From assembly GCA_938045585.1 (NCBI GenBank), contig CALIAU010000029.1, forward strand, positions 1 through 64,000: DNA of 64,000 nt, in the 5' to 3' direction. The position numbers were made by a program, and so were the translations under genes. The stretch is from an uncultured Saprospiraceae bacterium (GTDB lineage Bacteria > Bacteroidota > Bacteroidia > Chitinophagales > Saprospiraceae). Each line of letters starts with the position of its first letter. Position 1 is the first letter of the stretch. The notes under the pieces were generated by a model. It searched no databases. It worked only from the letters and a program-made list of their open reading frames with translations, and was not told where the DNA came from. Of this stretch, positions 53,870 through 61,756 are shown piece after piece.

Positions 53870-54730
53870 TTAAAAATGAATCACTTTTACATTATCCAAG
53901 TGTAAGAAACCCTCTTCACCTCCGGTATCCTCTGCATTATATTCAATACCAAAAAGAAGTTTGTATGCATCTAAATTTGACAATAAAATTTCATTTGTTA
54001 ATTCTACATAAATTTTATTCCATTCTTCACCAGTCGGCTTGAGGAATAAAAAGTAGTTGGGTATAGCAGTTGTCCCTAGCGCACCAATAAGTCCTACATT
54101 TAGCGTAAGGTTGGACCGGTAATCCATTTCAAGATAAATTGCAGAACCATTTCTTGGTAGCTCAGTCATGGAAGCAGATGTCGCAACTTCTAAGAGAGGA
54201 TGTTCTTCGTTTACCCTCCCCACTCCGGAGGCAAAACCTTCAAAGGGATCCTCCATGGAAGATGAAAAAGTTGTCATGGGATCGCCGTCCTCATCTTGTG
54301 AAAAGTTATTTGAATTATCAAAGGTTTCCACGAAGGCAAATTGTGCACCGGGGCGATAGTTAAATTTAAGATCTAAATCAATCGTTTCACCTTCTACTAA
54401 TTCCAGCGTTTGACTTATAGGCTCATAAAATGGATATTCAATAGCATCTACATTTGTTCCGTTCCTTCGTATGCCACCAAAGAAGAGAAGTTCACTTGGT
54501 CTATTTATATTTTCTAAAACCGGTATAGTACTCGGAATTTGATGTAAGCCTACTTGAAAACCATCTACAATTACCCAAAGATCCTCAATATCGTGACTAG
54601 TTCCTCCTTGGCCTGCTTCTGTAACAAGGGATACAGATGGTACATGTAAAAAGGTAGGCGTGACATCGTCTGTATCAAACAGACTACAAGACAGACACAT
54701 AGTTAATAGAAAGAGTAAGGAATATCGCAT
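53870..54730 (-). CDS. Hypothetical surface lipoprotein
   Basis: A 286-residue lipoprotein (LLFLLTMCLSC, Cys14). The body is beta-rich and carries PTFLHVPSVSLVTEAGQGGTSHD and IVDGFQVGLHQIPSTIPVLEN near the N-terminus and a jelly-roll-like C-terminal half (residues about 150-286). I do not recognise an enzyme family. Its start overlaps the stop of the Gfo/Idh/MocA gene by one base (TAATG), and the sugar-transferase gene follows after 3 bp. A role in glycan assembly or attachment is suggested only by context. Confidence 0.78.
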   Translation of the reverse strand: MRYSLLFLLTMCLSCSLFDTDDVTPTFLHVPSVSLVTEAGQGGTSHDIEDLWVIVDGFQVGLHQIPSTIPVLENINRPSELLFFGGIRRNGTNVDAIEYPFYEPISQTLELVEGETIDLDLKFNYRPGAQFAFVETFDNSNNFSQDEDGDPMTTFSSSMEDPFEGFASGVGRVNEEHPLLEVATSASMTELPRNGSAIYLEMDYRSNLTLNVGLIGALGTTAIPNYFLFLKPTGEEWNKIYVELTNEILLSNLDAYKLLFGIEYNAEDTGGEEGFLHLDNVKVIHF

Positions 54731-55686
54731 TATGATTCTTTAGCAGTTTTTTCAATTTGTTCGGCCAAGTCTAGTGCACGCATGGCATCTAAAATACCTA
54801 CTTGCACCTCTGTATTATTAACGATAGCATCGTAGAAATCGTGTAATTCAGAGCTAATGGCATTCGATTCTTTTGTTTCAGGCGACGAAAATGAGATAAA
54901 TTTCTCTCCTTTTGGAGTATTTAGACGCATAACATTATCCGAGGCCTTATCTGTAAGTCTAATGATTTGGCTTTTTTTCTCCAGAAAGTCGATATTGATA
55001 TAGGCATCTTCTTGAAATATGCGAAACTTCCGCATCTCTTTCATACTTATTCTAGAAGCAGTAATATTAGCCACACAGTTATTCTCAAATACTAAACGTG
55101 CATTACAGATATCAAAACTCTCACTCACTATGCTCACGCCCTTTGCCTCCATCTTTTTCAAGGGACTATTTACCACCTTTGCAAGGACATCTAAGTCATG
55201 GATCATCAGGTCGTGTACAACTGATACGTCCGTGCCGCGCATATTATAAGAAGAAAGGCGATGTATTTCTATAAATTGAGGATGTAGTGGTATGCCTTCT
55301 AGAGCTTGTAAGGCTGGATTATAGCGCTCTACATGCCCTACTTGTAGCTTAAGACCTGCTGTAGTTTTGTACAACTTTTCTAGAGCCTGTGCTTCTGCAA
55401 AGGTAGAGCTTATAGGTTTTTCTATGAAAACATGTTTACCTGCTTTCAAGGCCTGACATGCGAGTAAATAGTGGGCTGCAGTACTTGCTACAATATCTAC
55501 TACGTCTACAGCATCTATAAGGGCATCTAAGTCCGCATAGTGCGTAGTATTCGATTTCTCTGCTGCATTCTTAGCCTTTTCTTGATCAATATCATAGATA
55601 CCTACCAAATCAAAGGGAGTTTCCTTTAAACACCTGATATGAATCTTACCCAAATGACCTACCCCTACGACTGCGATTTTTAGCAT
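54730..55686 (-). CDS. Gfo/Idh/MocA-family NAD(P)-dependent oxidoreductase
   Basis: 318 residues. The Rossmann start IAVVGVGHLGKIHIRCLKET and the EKPIS motif (HVFIEKPISSTFAEAQAL, residues about 88-105) with the conserved Lys are present, followed by the GFO_IDH C-terminal alpha/beta domain (QVGHVERYNPALQAL; VVHDLMIHDLDVL, with the HD pair). It probably oxidises or reduces a sugar or nucleotide sugar for the adjacent polysaccharide pathway. Substrate not readable. Second gene of the operon, starting 3 bp after the small membrane gene. Confidence 0.88.
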   Translation of the reverse strand: MLKIAVVGVGHLGKIHIRCLKETPFDLVGIYDIDQEKAKNAAEKSNTTHYADLDALIDAVDVVDIVASTAAHYLLACQALKAGKHVFIEKPISSTFAEAQALEKLYKTTAGLKLQVGHVERYNPALQALEGIPLHPQFIEIHRLSSYNMRGTDVSVVHDLMIHDLDVLAKVVNSPLKKMEAKGVSIVSESFDICNARLVFENNCVANITASRISMKEMRKFRIFQEDAYINIDFLEKKSQIIRLTDKASDNVMRLNTPKGEKFISFSSPETKESNAISSELHDFYDAIVNNTEVQVGILDAMRALDLAEQIEKTAKES

Positions 55687-55689
55687 ACA

Positions 55690-55983
55690 TTATCTATTTC
55701 TCAATAACTGGAGCGCGAAAAATATGATAAAAATTAGGATAATACTCGCTATGAGCATAGATCTCTTGACATTTCTACTAAATGAAAGGATTGTGTCCTT
55801 ATGTTTTGGATACATCGGAAGGACCTCCTTTTTGAGTAAGTTCTCATTCAACATCTGTTTCATGGAGAAATCTACACGGTTTTGGGTTAGTATTCTATAG
55901 TCTTTCAAGACCTTCAAACGTAAGAATAAATTAAATATCAATACGAGAGTAAACAGTATGGCGAGTAGGAAGTAGGTATCCAT
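55690..55983 (-). CDS. Small membrane protein with two transmembrane segments
   Basis: A 97-residue protein with a membrane helix at about 4-22 (YFLLAILFTLVLIFNLFL), a basic cytoplasmic loop (VDFSMKQMLNENLLKKEVLP) and a second helix at 74-93 (SMLIASIILIFIIFFALQLL). The family is not recognised. It is the first gene of the polysaccharide operon, 3 bp before the oxidoreductase gene, so it is likely expressed with it. Confidence 0.65.
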   Translation of the reverse strand: MDTYFLLAILFTLVLIFNLFLRLKVLKDYRILTQNRVDFSMKQMLNENLLKKEVLPMYPKHKDTILSFSRNVKRSMLIASIILIFIIFFALQLLRNR

Positions 55984-56209
55984 GGGTTTTAGAATAACAT
56001 ATTAAATAAATTTATAATATGAGACCTTTGTTGAGAAGCTATATATTTTGCTTAAATCAACGTAATCTACTGTACAAAACTACGTATAAATGCAAGTAGA
56101 TTGGGGCTTTCAGCAGAATTATAAAAAAAATTAGTTTTCTTTGCTAACCTTATGCTTTCATCTAGAACTAATAGATGAAAACAAATTTTTACTAACGAAA
56201 AATAACACA

Positions 56210-57202
56210 ATGTTTAAGACATCTTTACGATATTCAATAATTGCTTTTTTTTGCTTAATTGGTGCTACTTTATTTGCGCAAAATTCTCCAGCAGCTCCTG
56301 GAAACGGAGGACCATTACAGAACCCAAGACCAACTAACTCAAATCAAAGTGGAGGTGGAGATGCTGCATGTCCAGATCATGCGCAACTTTATGTAGACGA
56401 TTATGTATATGCCTTTGTAAGCGCTGAAAGTTCAGACCCAACCTATACACTTCCTGCAAATGTGCCAGATTTCTATCTATCTATATCTTTGATACCTAGC
56501 GCTTCTTCTGCAGCAAATATTCCTACTCTATCAGGTGAACCTGTATTACTATATGTTTCTAATCCTGTAACAACATTTAACATATCTGAATATTCTTGTT
56601 TAGAAGATCCTTCCCTGAATTTCTATTTTGCGGAATTCGAGGTTCCTAAAGATCTTCTTGAAGAAATATTGCAAGAATTATTTAGTAGTTATTGCGCATA
56701 TGAAATCGAATCAGTTTTGGCATCTCTTGAATTTAGTTTAGTGACCTATAATGAATTTGAAGAATTAATTGATTATCCAGTCGAAGCAAATTTAGAATTA
56801 TTCGAATGTGTAGGATACCAAACATCATTTGTTTCACATCTATTTGGTTTCTGTTGCTCTTATGACGGAGATATTATTTTTCCTGATGATTTAACAGAAG
56901 GAATTATGACAAATAATTTAAACAATTCTCAATTGAGTGCTTCCGAAGAAGTATTGAATTCACCTAAAGTATCTAAAAGAGAATCTAAGCAAATTATTAC
57001 ACCAAATCCATTTAACAACTATTTAGAATTAAATACTACTATTAAACAAATAAGAATTATAGATCTAAATGGAAAGCTAATCCTCCAGAGAAATAATAAC
57101 GAATCAAAAATAAATACCTCAAACTTAGAGTCAGGTATTTACATTATTCAAGTTTTTGATGGTACCGAATGGCATTCAGAAAAAATGTTGAAAACACATT
57201 AA
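56210..57202 (+). CDS. T9SS type A sorting-domain protein
   Basis: About 330 residues. The Met at 56210 is preferred (signal MFKTSLRYSIIAFFCLIGAT, then LFAQ); a longer frame from 56141 is not signal-like. A Gly/Pro/Asn-rich linker (APGNGGPLQNPRPTNSNQSG) follows, then a Cys-containing domain of unknown kind and a C-terminal sorting domain (IITPNPFNNYLELNT to the closing WHSEKMLK). It is exported by T9SS. A perfect terminator separates it from the CHAT gene. Confidence 0.82.
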   Translation: MFKTSLRYSIIAFFCLIGATLFAQNSPAAPGNGGPLQNPRPTNSNQSGGGDAACPDHAQLYVDDYVYAFVSAESSDPTYTLPANVPDFYLSISLIPSASSAANIPTLSGEPVLLYVSNPVTTFNISEYSCLEDPSLNFYFAEFEVPKDLLEEILQELFSSYCAYEIESVLASLEFSLVTYNEFEELIDYPVEANLELFECVGYQTSFVSHLFGFCCSYDGDIIFPDDLTEGIMTNNLNNSQLSASEEVLNSPKVSKRESKQIITPNPFNNYLELNTTIKQIRIIDLNGKLILQRNNNESKINTSNLESGIYIIQVFDGTEWHSEKMLKTH

Positions 57203-57232
57203 ATTATATAATTGTATTCGTTTATTATTAAC

Positions 57233-57273
57233 AAAAATGCTGAATCTATATATTTTAGATTCAGCATTTTTCG
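57233..57273 (+). terminator. Strong terminator before the CHAT gene
   Basis: A 16-bp perfect stem (AAAAATGCTGAATCTA and its complement, 57233-57248 and 57256-57271) with a 7-base loop, then a run of T. It isolates the upstream cargo gene; the CHAT gene starts 16 bp later. Confidence 0.92.
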
Positions 57274-57288
57274 TTCTAAGTCTAACAA

Positions 57289-60141
57289 ATGAAAAAGATC
57301 AACTTAATCTTCTTCCTTCATCTTGTAAATATCTGCCAGAGTCAAATATTGGACAGCACTAGCATCAGAACGTCTATTGATAGTCTGACCACACTATCCA
57401 ATGATCAATTTGTAAAGGGAGACTTTGATGCTTCGTTAAAATCAAGACAGACAGCGCTTCCCTTTATAAAGAAACTCAAAAACTGGGGAGAGCTAGTAAC
57501 AGAATTAAATTATATATACTATATCGCTTTTTCTGCAGATAATCTAATCATCAGCGAATCCGCATTGGACACTGCAAAGTTTTATTCTGATACATATCTA
57601 ACGAAAGATAATGTAGAAAGATATTACCTACTTTCAAACCTCGGCTATTACGAAAACGTAAAAGCAAACTACCCGAAGTCTATTCAATATTATGAAGAAG
57701 CAGTAAAAGGGTTTAAAAGACTCAAGGTTCCATTTCCAAACTATTATAATAATGTCCTATCCTTAATGGATGCCTATCGACAAAAAGGTAATACCGCTCT
57801 TGCACTTGAACTTGTAGAATCCTATCTACCACTTACTGAGGATAGTTCTAAGGAGCACAACTATATGAAACCGGAACTTACAAACTATCGTGGAATATTT
57901 TTAAGAGAAAATTTACAGTATGAGGAGGCTCTAAACATGCATGCATTAGCCTTGAAGCTCAACAAGGAAGCAAACAATAAATTCTATAAAGATGAAATTG
58001 AATTTAATATTCTGCAATCCACCGCAATTGTAAATAAACACTTGAAAAATTATGATGAGGCAGTAGATTTTTTTCAGCGTGGAAATGCCCTAAGATTAAA
58101 TACGAAGCAAAAATTAAGATATTATAACCATACCGATATAGCAGATGTCTATAGGGAGAAAGGGGATTTTGCAAATGCAATTCACTTTTACAGAAAGGGA
58201 ATTGATTTACTCAATAAAAAAAACATATCAAGCAATAAACAAAAAACTGTTAATTATGGTCGTTTAGCCTACTCCTATTTTAAAACTGGTCAAATCGACA
58301 GTGCACGGGTATACTTTGAGGCTACAGAAAAATTTATGGGCATTCCTCTTGAACAAAAACTAGATAAGATTGAACAATACCAAGAAGTAGGAAACTTCAA
58401 TGCAAACAACATTGAAATTTTAAATTGGATTGCAGAATTCAAATATCATTTGGCGAACGTAGACAATAACATGCCTTTAAAGCAAGAAGCGATGTCTCGT
58501 TATCAACAAGCATTCAACGGAGCCAGGTATTTACAAAGTGAGTTGATGTCTAAGTCTTCAAAATATTTATTGCACGAAAAACTAGAAGAACATTTTTCTA
58601 ACTACCTATCACTTTTAATAAGTGAATATGAAAAGAATCCTAGGCAAGAAATTCTATCAAAAATTTTCCAATCCATAGAAGACAATAAAGCGATTATCTT
58701 AAAAGAAGATATTCATGATAAAACCGTGTTGGCACAATCTTCATTACCTGATTCTATTTTAAAACAAGAGGCTGAGTTTATCAGCGCACTCAATAGTCTT
58801 AAGAAAAAAGTGCATAGACATGCCTTGCAGGAAGGACAAGATTCCAGCATAATTCAAAGCTGGAAAAATGAAATCACGGAGCTTAAAAGAGAGTATAATG
58901 GATTTCAGTTAGACCTAGAAAATGCGTTTCCTAACTATTATGAGAAAAAATACAAACTAAAGACCACTGACATCAATGCCCTTCAGGAATTGTTATCCGA
59001 TAACGAAGTCTACCTAAACTATTTTTCAACAGAGGAAGATGTATACTGTGCCTGGATTAGCAATAGTAAAGCTTCCATTTATAAGGTGGGTGAAAAAGAA
59101 AACGTATTTCATCAAGTTTCTAAGCTTCTTGACCTAATAAGAAAAGGCAATCAGCCTAATGCAAACTCCAAATCACATACGGAGTACAAACAAACTGCAC
59201 ATGGGCTTTATATACAGCTATTCAACAACGAGCTCTCAAGCAAACACAGATATATCATTAGTCCAACATCATTACTACACTATCTTCCATTTGAAACTCT
59301 TCTTAGCCAGGTGGATAATGACAAAAGCAATTATAAAGAGCTCTCCTACCTTGTAAATGACAAAACAATAGAATATTCTTTTTCATCTGATCTTTGGTTA
59401 GAAAGTAAGGAGGATTCTAATCCGAGCAAAACCATTACTGTAAGTTCGTTTGCACCATTCTCAGAAGGAAAGCAAGCAGAGTCAAGAACATGTAGTGCTG
59501 ATTTTGAGGGTCTGCCTTGTACAGATGACGAAATACAATCTATTTCCAAATACTTTACCAATGAGAGCAAGACAGGACAAACAGCCTCCCTAGGGAATTT
59601 TAAGTCATCAGTAGATCAGAGCATCTTACATCTAGCCACGCATGCCTGTCTAGATGATGCAGATCCAAATTTTAATAAGTTGATTTTCGCAGATGAAGAA
59701 TTATCCTTATTAGAATTAGAAAACATGGATCTAACTGCAGATCTAGCTATCCTGAGTGCTTGTAATACGGGTTCAGGCAAACTTGAATCTGGAGAAGGCG
59801 TTATCAATCTAGGTAAGGGATTCCGCAAGGCGGGCGTAAAGTCTTTAATGGCCTCCTTATGGGCCTTAAATGATTGCTCTACATCAGAGGTCATTGCGAA
59901 TTTTTATAAAGAACTGGAGGCTTCTAAAGACATCTCGAGCTCCTTACAAAAAGCAAAAGTAGACTATATCAAAAGCGCTGATAAACGACACGCACATCCC
60001 TACTACTGGGCTGGGCTGGTTTTTACAGGAGATTCAGAGGTATTTAAAACATCTGATAGCCTACTTTCAAGTCAGTTCGTCTACCTTTTGGCAGCTATTC
60101 TGTGCATATTGCTCCTATTTTTCTATTTCAAGCAAAAATAA
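57289..60141 (+). CDS. TPR-CHAT protease with signal peptide and C-terminal membrane anchor
   Basis: 950 residues: a signal peptide (INLIFFLHLVNICQS), about ten TPR motifs (residues 30-480, for example ALELVESYLPLTEDSSKEHN and EEALNMHALALKLNKEANNK), a coiled linker, then a CHAT domain (about 640-920). The catalytic dyad is His785 (ILHLATHACLD) and Cys825 (LAILSACNTGSG). HPYYWAGLVFTGD and a final membrane helix (VYLLAAILCILLLFF, then YFKQK) end it. CHAT domains are caspase-like proteases. The topology predicts a periplasmic protease tethered to the inner membrane. It is followed by an ECF sigma and an anti-sigma gene. Confidence 0.88.
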   Translation: MKKINLIFFLHLVNICQSQILDSTSIRTSIDSLTTLSNDQFVKGDFDASLKSRQTALPFIKKLKNWGELVTELNYIYYIAFSADNLIISESALDTAKFYSDTYLTKDNVERYYLLSNLGYYENVKANYPKSIQYYEEAVKGFKRLKVPFPNYYNNVLSLMDAYRQKGNTALALELVESYLPLTEDSSKEHNYMKPELTNYRGIFLRENLQYEEALNMHALALKLNKEANNKFYKDEIEFNILQSTAIVNKHLKNYDEAVDFFQRGNALRLNTKQKLRYYNHTDIADVYREKGDFANAIHFYRKGIDLLNKKNISSNKQKTVNYGRLAYSYFKTGQIDSARVYFEATEKFMGIPLEQKLDKIEQYQEVGNFNANNIEILNWIAEFKYHLANVDNNMPLKQEAMSRYQQAFNGARYLQSELMSKSSKYLLHEKLEEHFSNYLSLLISEYEKNPRQEILSKIFQSIEDNKAIILKEDIHDKTVLAQSSLPDSILKQEAEFISALNSLKKKVHRHALQEGQDSSIIQSWKNEITELKREYNGFQLDLENAFPNYYEKKYKLKTTDINALQELLSDNEVYLNYFSTEEDVYCAWISNSKASIYKVGEKENVFHQVSKLLDLIRKGNQPNANSKSHTEYKQTAHGLYIQLFNNELSSKHRYIISPTSLLHYLPFETLLSQVDNDKSNYKELSYLVNDKTIEYSFSSDLWLESKEDSNPSKTITVSSFAPFSEGKQAESRTCSADFEGLPCTDDEIQSISKYFTNESKTGQTASLGNFKSSVDQSILHLATHACLDDADPNFNKLIFADEELSLLELENMDLTADLAILSACNTGSGKLESGEGVINLGKGFRKAGVKSLMASLWALNDCSTSEVIANFYKELEASKDISSSLQKAKVDYIKSADKRHAHPYYWAGLVFTGDSEVFKTSDSLLSSQFVYLLAAILCILLLFFYFKQK

Positions 60142-60184
60142 ACCTAGATCATTGCTTACTTTTAGCTGATATTAGGAATACATA

Positions 60185-60769
60185 ATGAGCAAACAATCTA
60201 AATATACGGATGCTGAGCTGTTAGAGAGGATACAATCTAGCAAGACCCACATTCAAGATGAGGCGTTTGGACAACTTTACAAGCAGCATTATAAAAGTAT
60301 AATCGCTATGGTGACGAAGAATAATGGAAGCTTAGATGATGCCGGAGATGTGTTTCAAGATACCTTAATCGTATTACACAAAAACACGCAGAAGGAAGGG
60401 TTTTCATTGAGTTGCAAAATGGGTACTTACTTATACAGTATAGCAAGAAATATTTGGCTTAAAAAACTGAAAAAAAATAGTCGACTTGTAAGTATTTCTG
60501 AAACTGAAAAAGAGTTTATTCCTATCAGCGATGACAACACCAAGATTCTTGATAAAATGGAAGAGCGTAACCTACTCTTCAGTTATCTCCAAAAATTAGG
60601 AGAGGACTGCAGGAAGGTCTTACGATTCTTCTACTTTGACGGAATGCGATTAGATGAAATTGCAACACAGATGGGATACAATTCTGCTGAGGTTGCAAAA
60701 AACAAAAAATTTAGATGCTTCCAGGCTCTCAAAAAAAGTCTATTGATGGATAAAAATTTTGATCGATAA
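60185..60769 (+). CDS. ECF-type RNA polymerase sigma factor
   Basis: 194 residues. Region 2 has GSLDDAGDVFQDTLIVLHKN and the helix KMGTYLYSIARNIWLKKLKKNSR. Region 4 is at about 140-185 (LGEDCRKVLRFFYFDGMRLD, then EIATQMGYNSAEVAKNKKFR). There is no other domain. Its start is 44 bp after the CHAT stop and its stop is 2 bp before the next gene, so CHAT, sigma and anti-sigma are one unit. The regulon is unknown, though two T9SS cargo genes flank the cluster. Confidence 0.92.
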   Translation: MSKQSKYTDAELLERIQSSKTHIQDEAFGQLYKQHYKSIIAMVTKNNGSLDDAGDVFQDTLIVLHKNTQKEGFSLSCKMGTYLYSIARNIWLKKLKKNSRLVSISETEKEFIPISDDNTKILDKMEERNLLFSYLQKLGEDCRKVLRFFYFDGMRLDEIATQMGYNSAEVAKNKKFRCFQALKKSLLMDKNFDR

Positions 60770-60771
60770 CA

Positions 60772-61521
60772 ATGGATGAACTAGGAAAATACGAGGACCA
60801 GATTGATGCTTACTTAAATGGCAAACTACAGGGGGATACCCTTAAAGAGTTTGAACAATTATTGAATACTAACAAAGACATTCAAATGGAAGTGCGCATT
60901 AAAAAAGAACTAAAAGAAAGCTTCGCCTTAGAAGACTCCTTTAGGCTCAAAGTACGTTTAAAAGAGATTCAAGAGCAGACTTTAGAACCTACTCCCGTCG
61001 TATCCCTGCCACAAAAATCAAATAGCTGGCTTAAGTATGCAGCAGCCATTGCCTTACTTGCCTGTGTTCTTTTTGGAGTCCAGCAGTCAGGTATGTTAAA
61101 CCCAGGAGATACAACATCTCAATTTGCTTCTTATTACGAAGTCTACCCTATGGATGCTGCTGAAAGAGGCAGCACGGATACAGAATTAAAAGAGCTTACA
61201 ACATTCTATAATAACAAAGACTATACGGCTGCCCTAGAGCGTCTTAACACACTAGTCGATGGCGATGACCAAATACAATGGAAACTCTATCGCGGTATAA
61301 GTTTATTAGAAACAGGAGATATACAATCCGCTATTCTTGATCTAAGATCAGTAAGCAGCTCTTCTGATGAAAATTGGAAAGACCACGGCAGATGGTATCT
61401 TGCCCTAGCCTACCTTAAGACAAAAAATACCGAAGCTGCAAAACAAGAACTACAGGTCTTAGCAGGATCATCTTCAGCAGATCACCACACAGAGGCAAAA
61501 GAACTCCTTGAAAAATTGTAA
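60772..61521 (+). CDS. Anti-sigma-like membrane protein with periplasmic TPR
   Basis: 249 residues. The N-terminal cytoplasmic part (1-85, LGKYEDQIDAYLNGKLQGDT, then LKEFEQLL) has the short helical pattern of zinc-free anti-sigma domains in Bacteroidota. One membrane helix spans about 86-106 (WLKYAAAIALLACVLFGV). The periplasmic part carries TPR-like repeats (ELKELTTFYNNKDYTAALERL; IQWKLYRGISLLETGDIQSA). It starts 2 bp after the sigma gene. Together with the periplasmic CHAT protease it suggests signal-induced cleavage, which is inference. Confidence 0.82.
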   Translation: MDELGKYEDQIDAYLNGKLQGDTLKEFEQLLNTNKDIQMEVRIKKELKESFALEDSFRLKVRLKEIQEQTLEPTPVVSLPQKSNSWLKYAAAIALLACVLFGVQQSGMLNPGDTTSQFASYYEVYPMDAAERGSTDTELKELTTFYNNKDYTAALERLNTLVDGDDQIQWKLYRGISLLETGDIQSAILDLRSVSSSSDENWKDHGRWYLALAYLKTKNTEAAKQELQVLAGSSSADHHTEAKELLEKL

Positions 61522-61576
61522 TTTTTAAGGAGTACTTTTTTTTACGGTTCTAATCTACACTTAAGAAAAAACAAGT

Positions 61577-61618
61577 ACGCACAACGGTCCTAGGGAAATC
61601 CCTAGGACCGTTGTGCGT
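61577..61618. other. Perfect 20-bp inverted repeat after the anti-sigma gene
   Basis: ACGCACAACGGTCCTAGGGA (61577-61596) and its exact complement (61599-61618) with only AA between. GC-rich, with only GTTT after it, so it is a poor terminator but a strong cruciform or hairpin. It sits between the sigma operon and the downstream T9SS cargo gene. The rest of the gap shows no gene. Confidence 0.75.
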
Positions 61619-61756
61619 TTAATACTGCGTCTAGCGTAAAAATATGTGACAGCCTGCTAACATTTTTAATCCTACCCGTACTAACAAATACGTACATGTA
61701 CTCTTTTCAAACCCAAATTGAAAATGATTGTTTTGTTAACCATTAAAAAATTAAAC

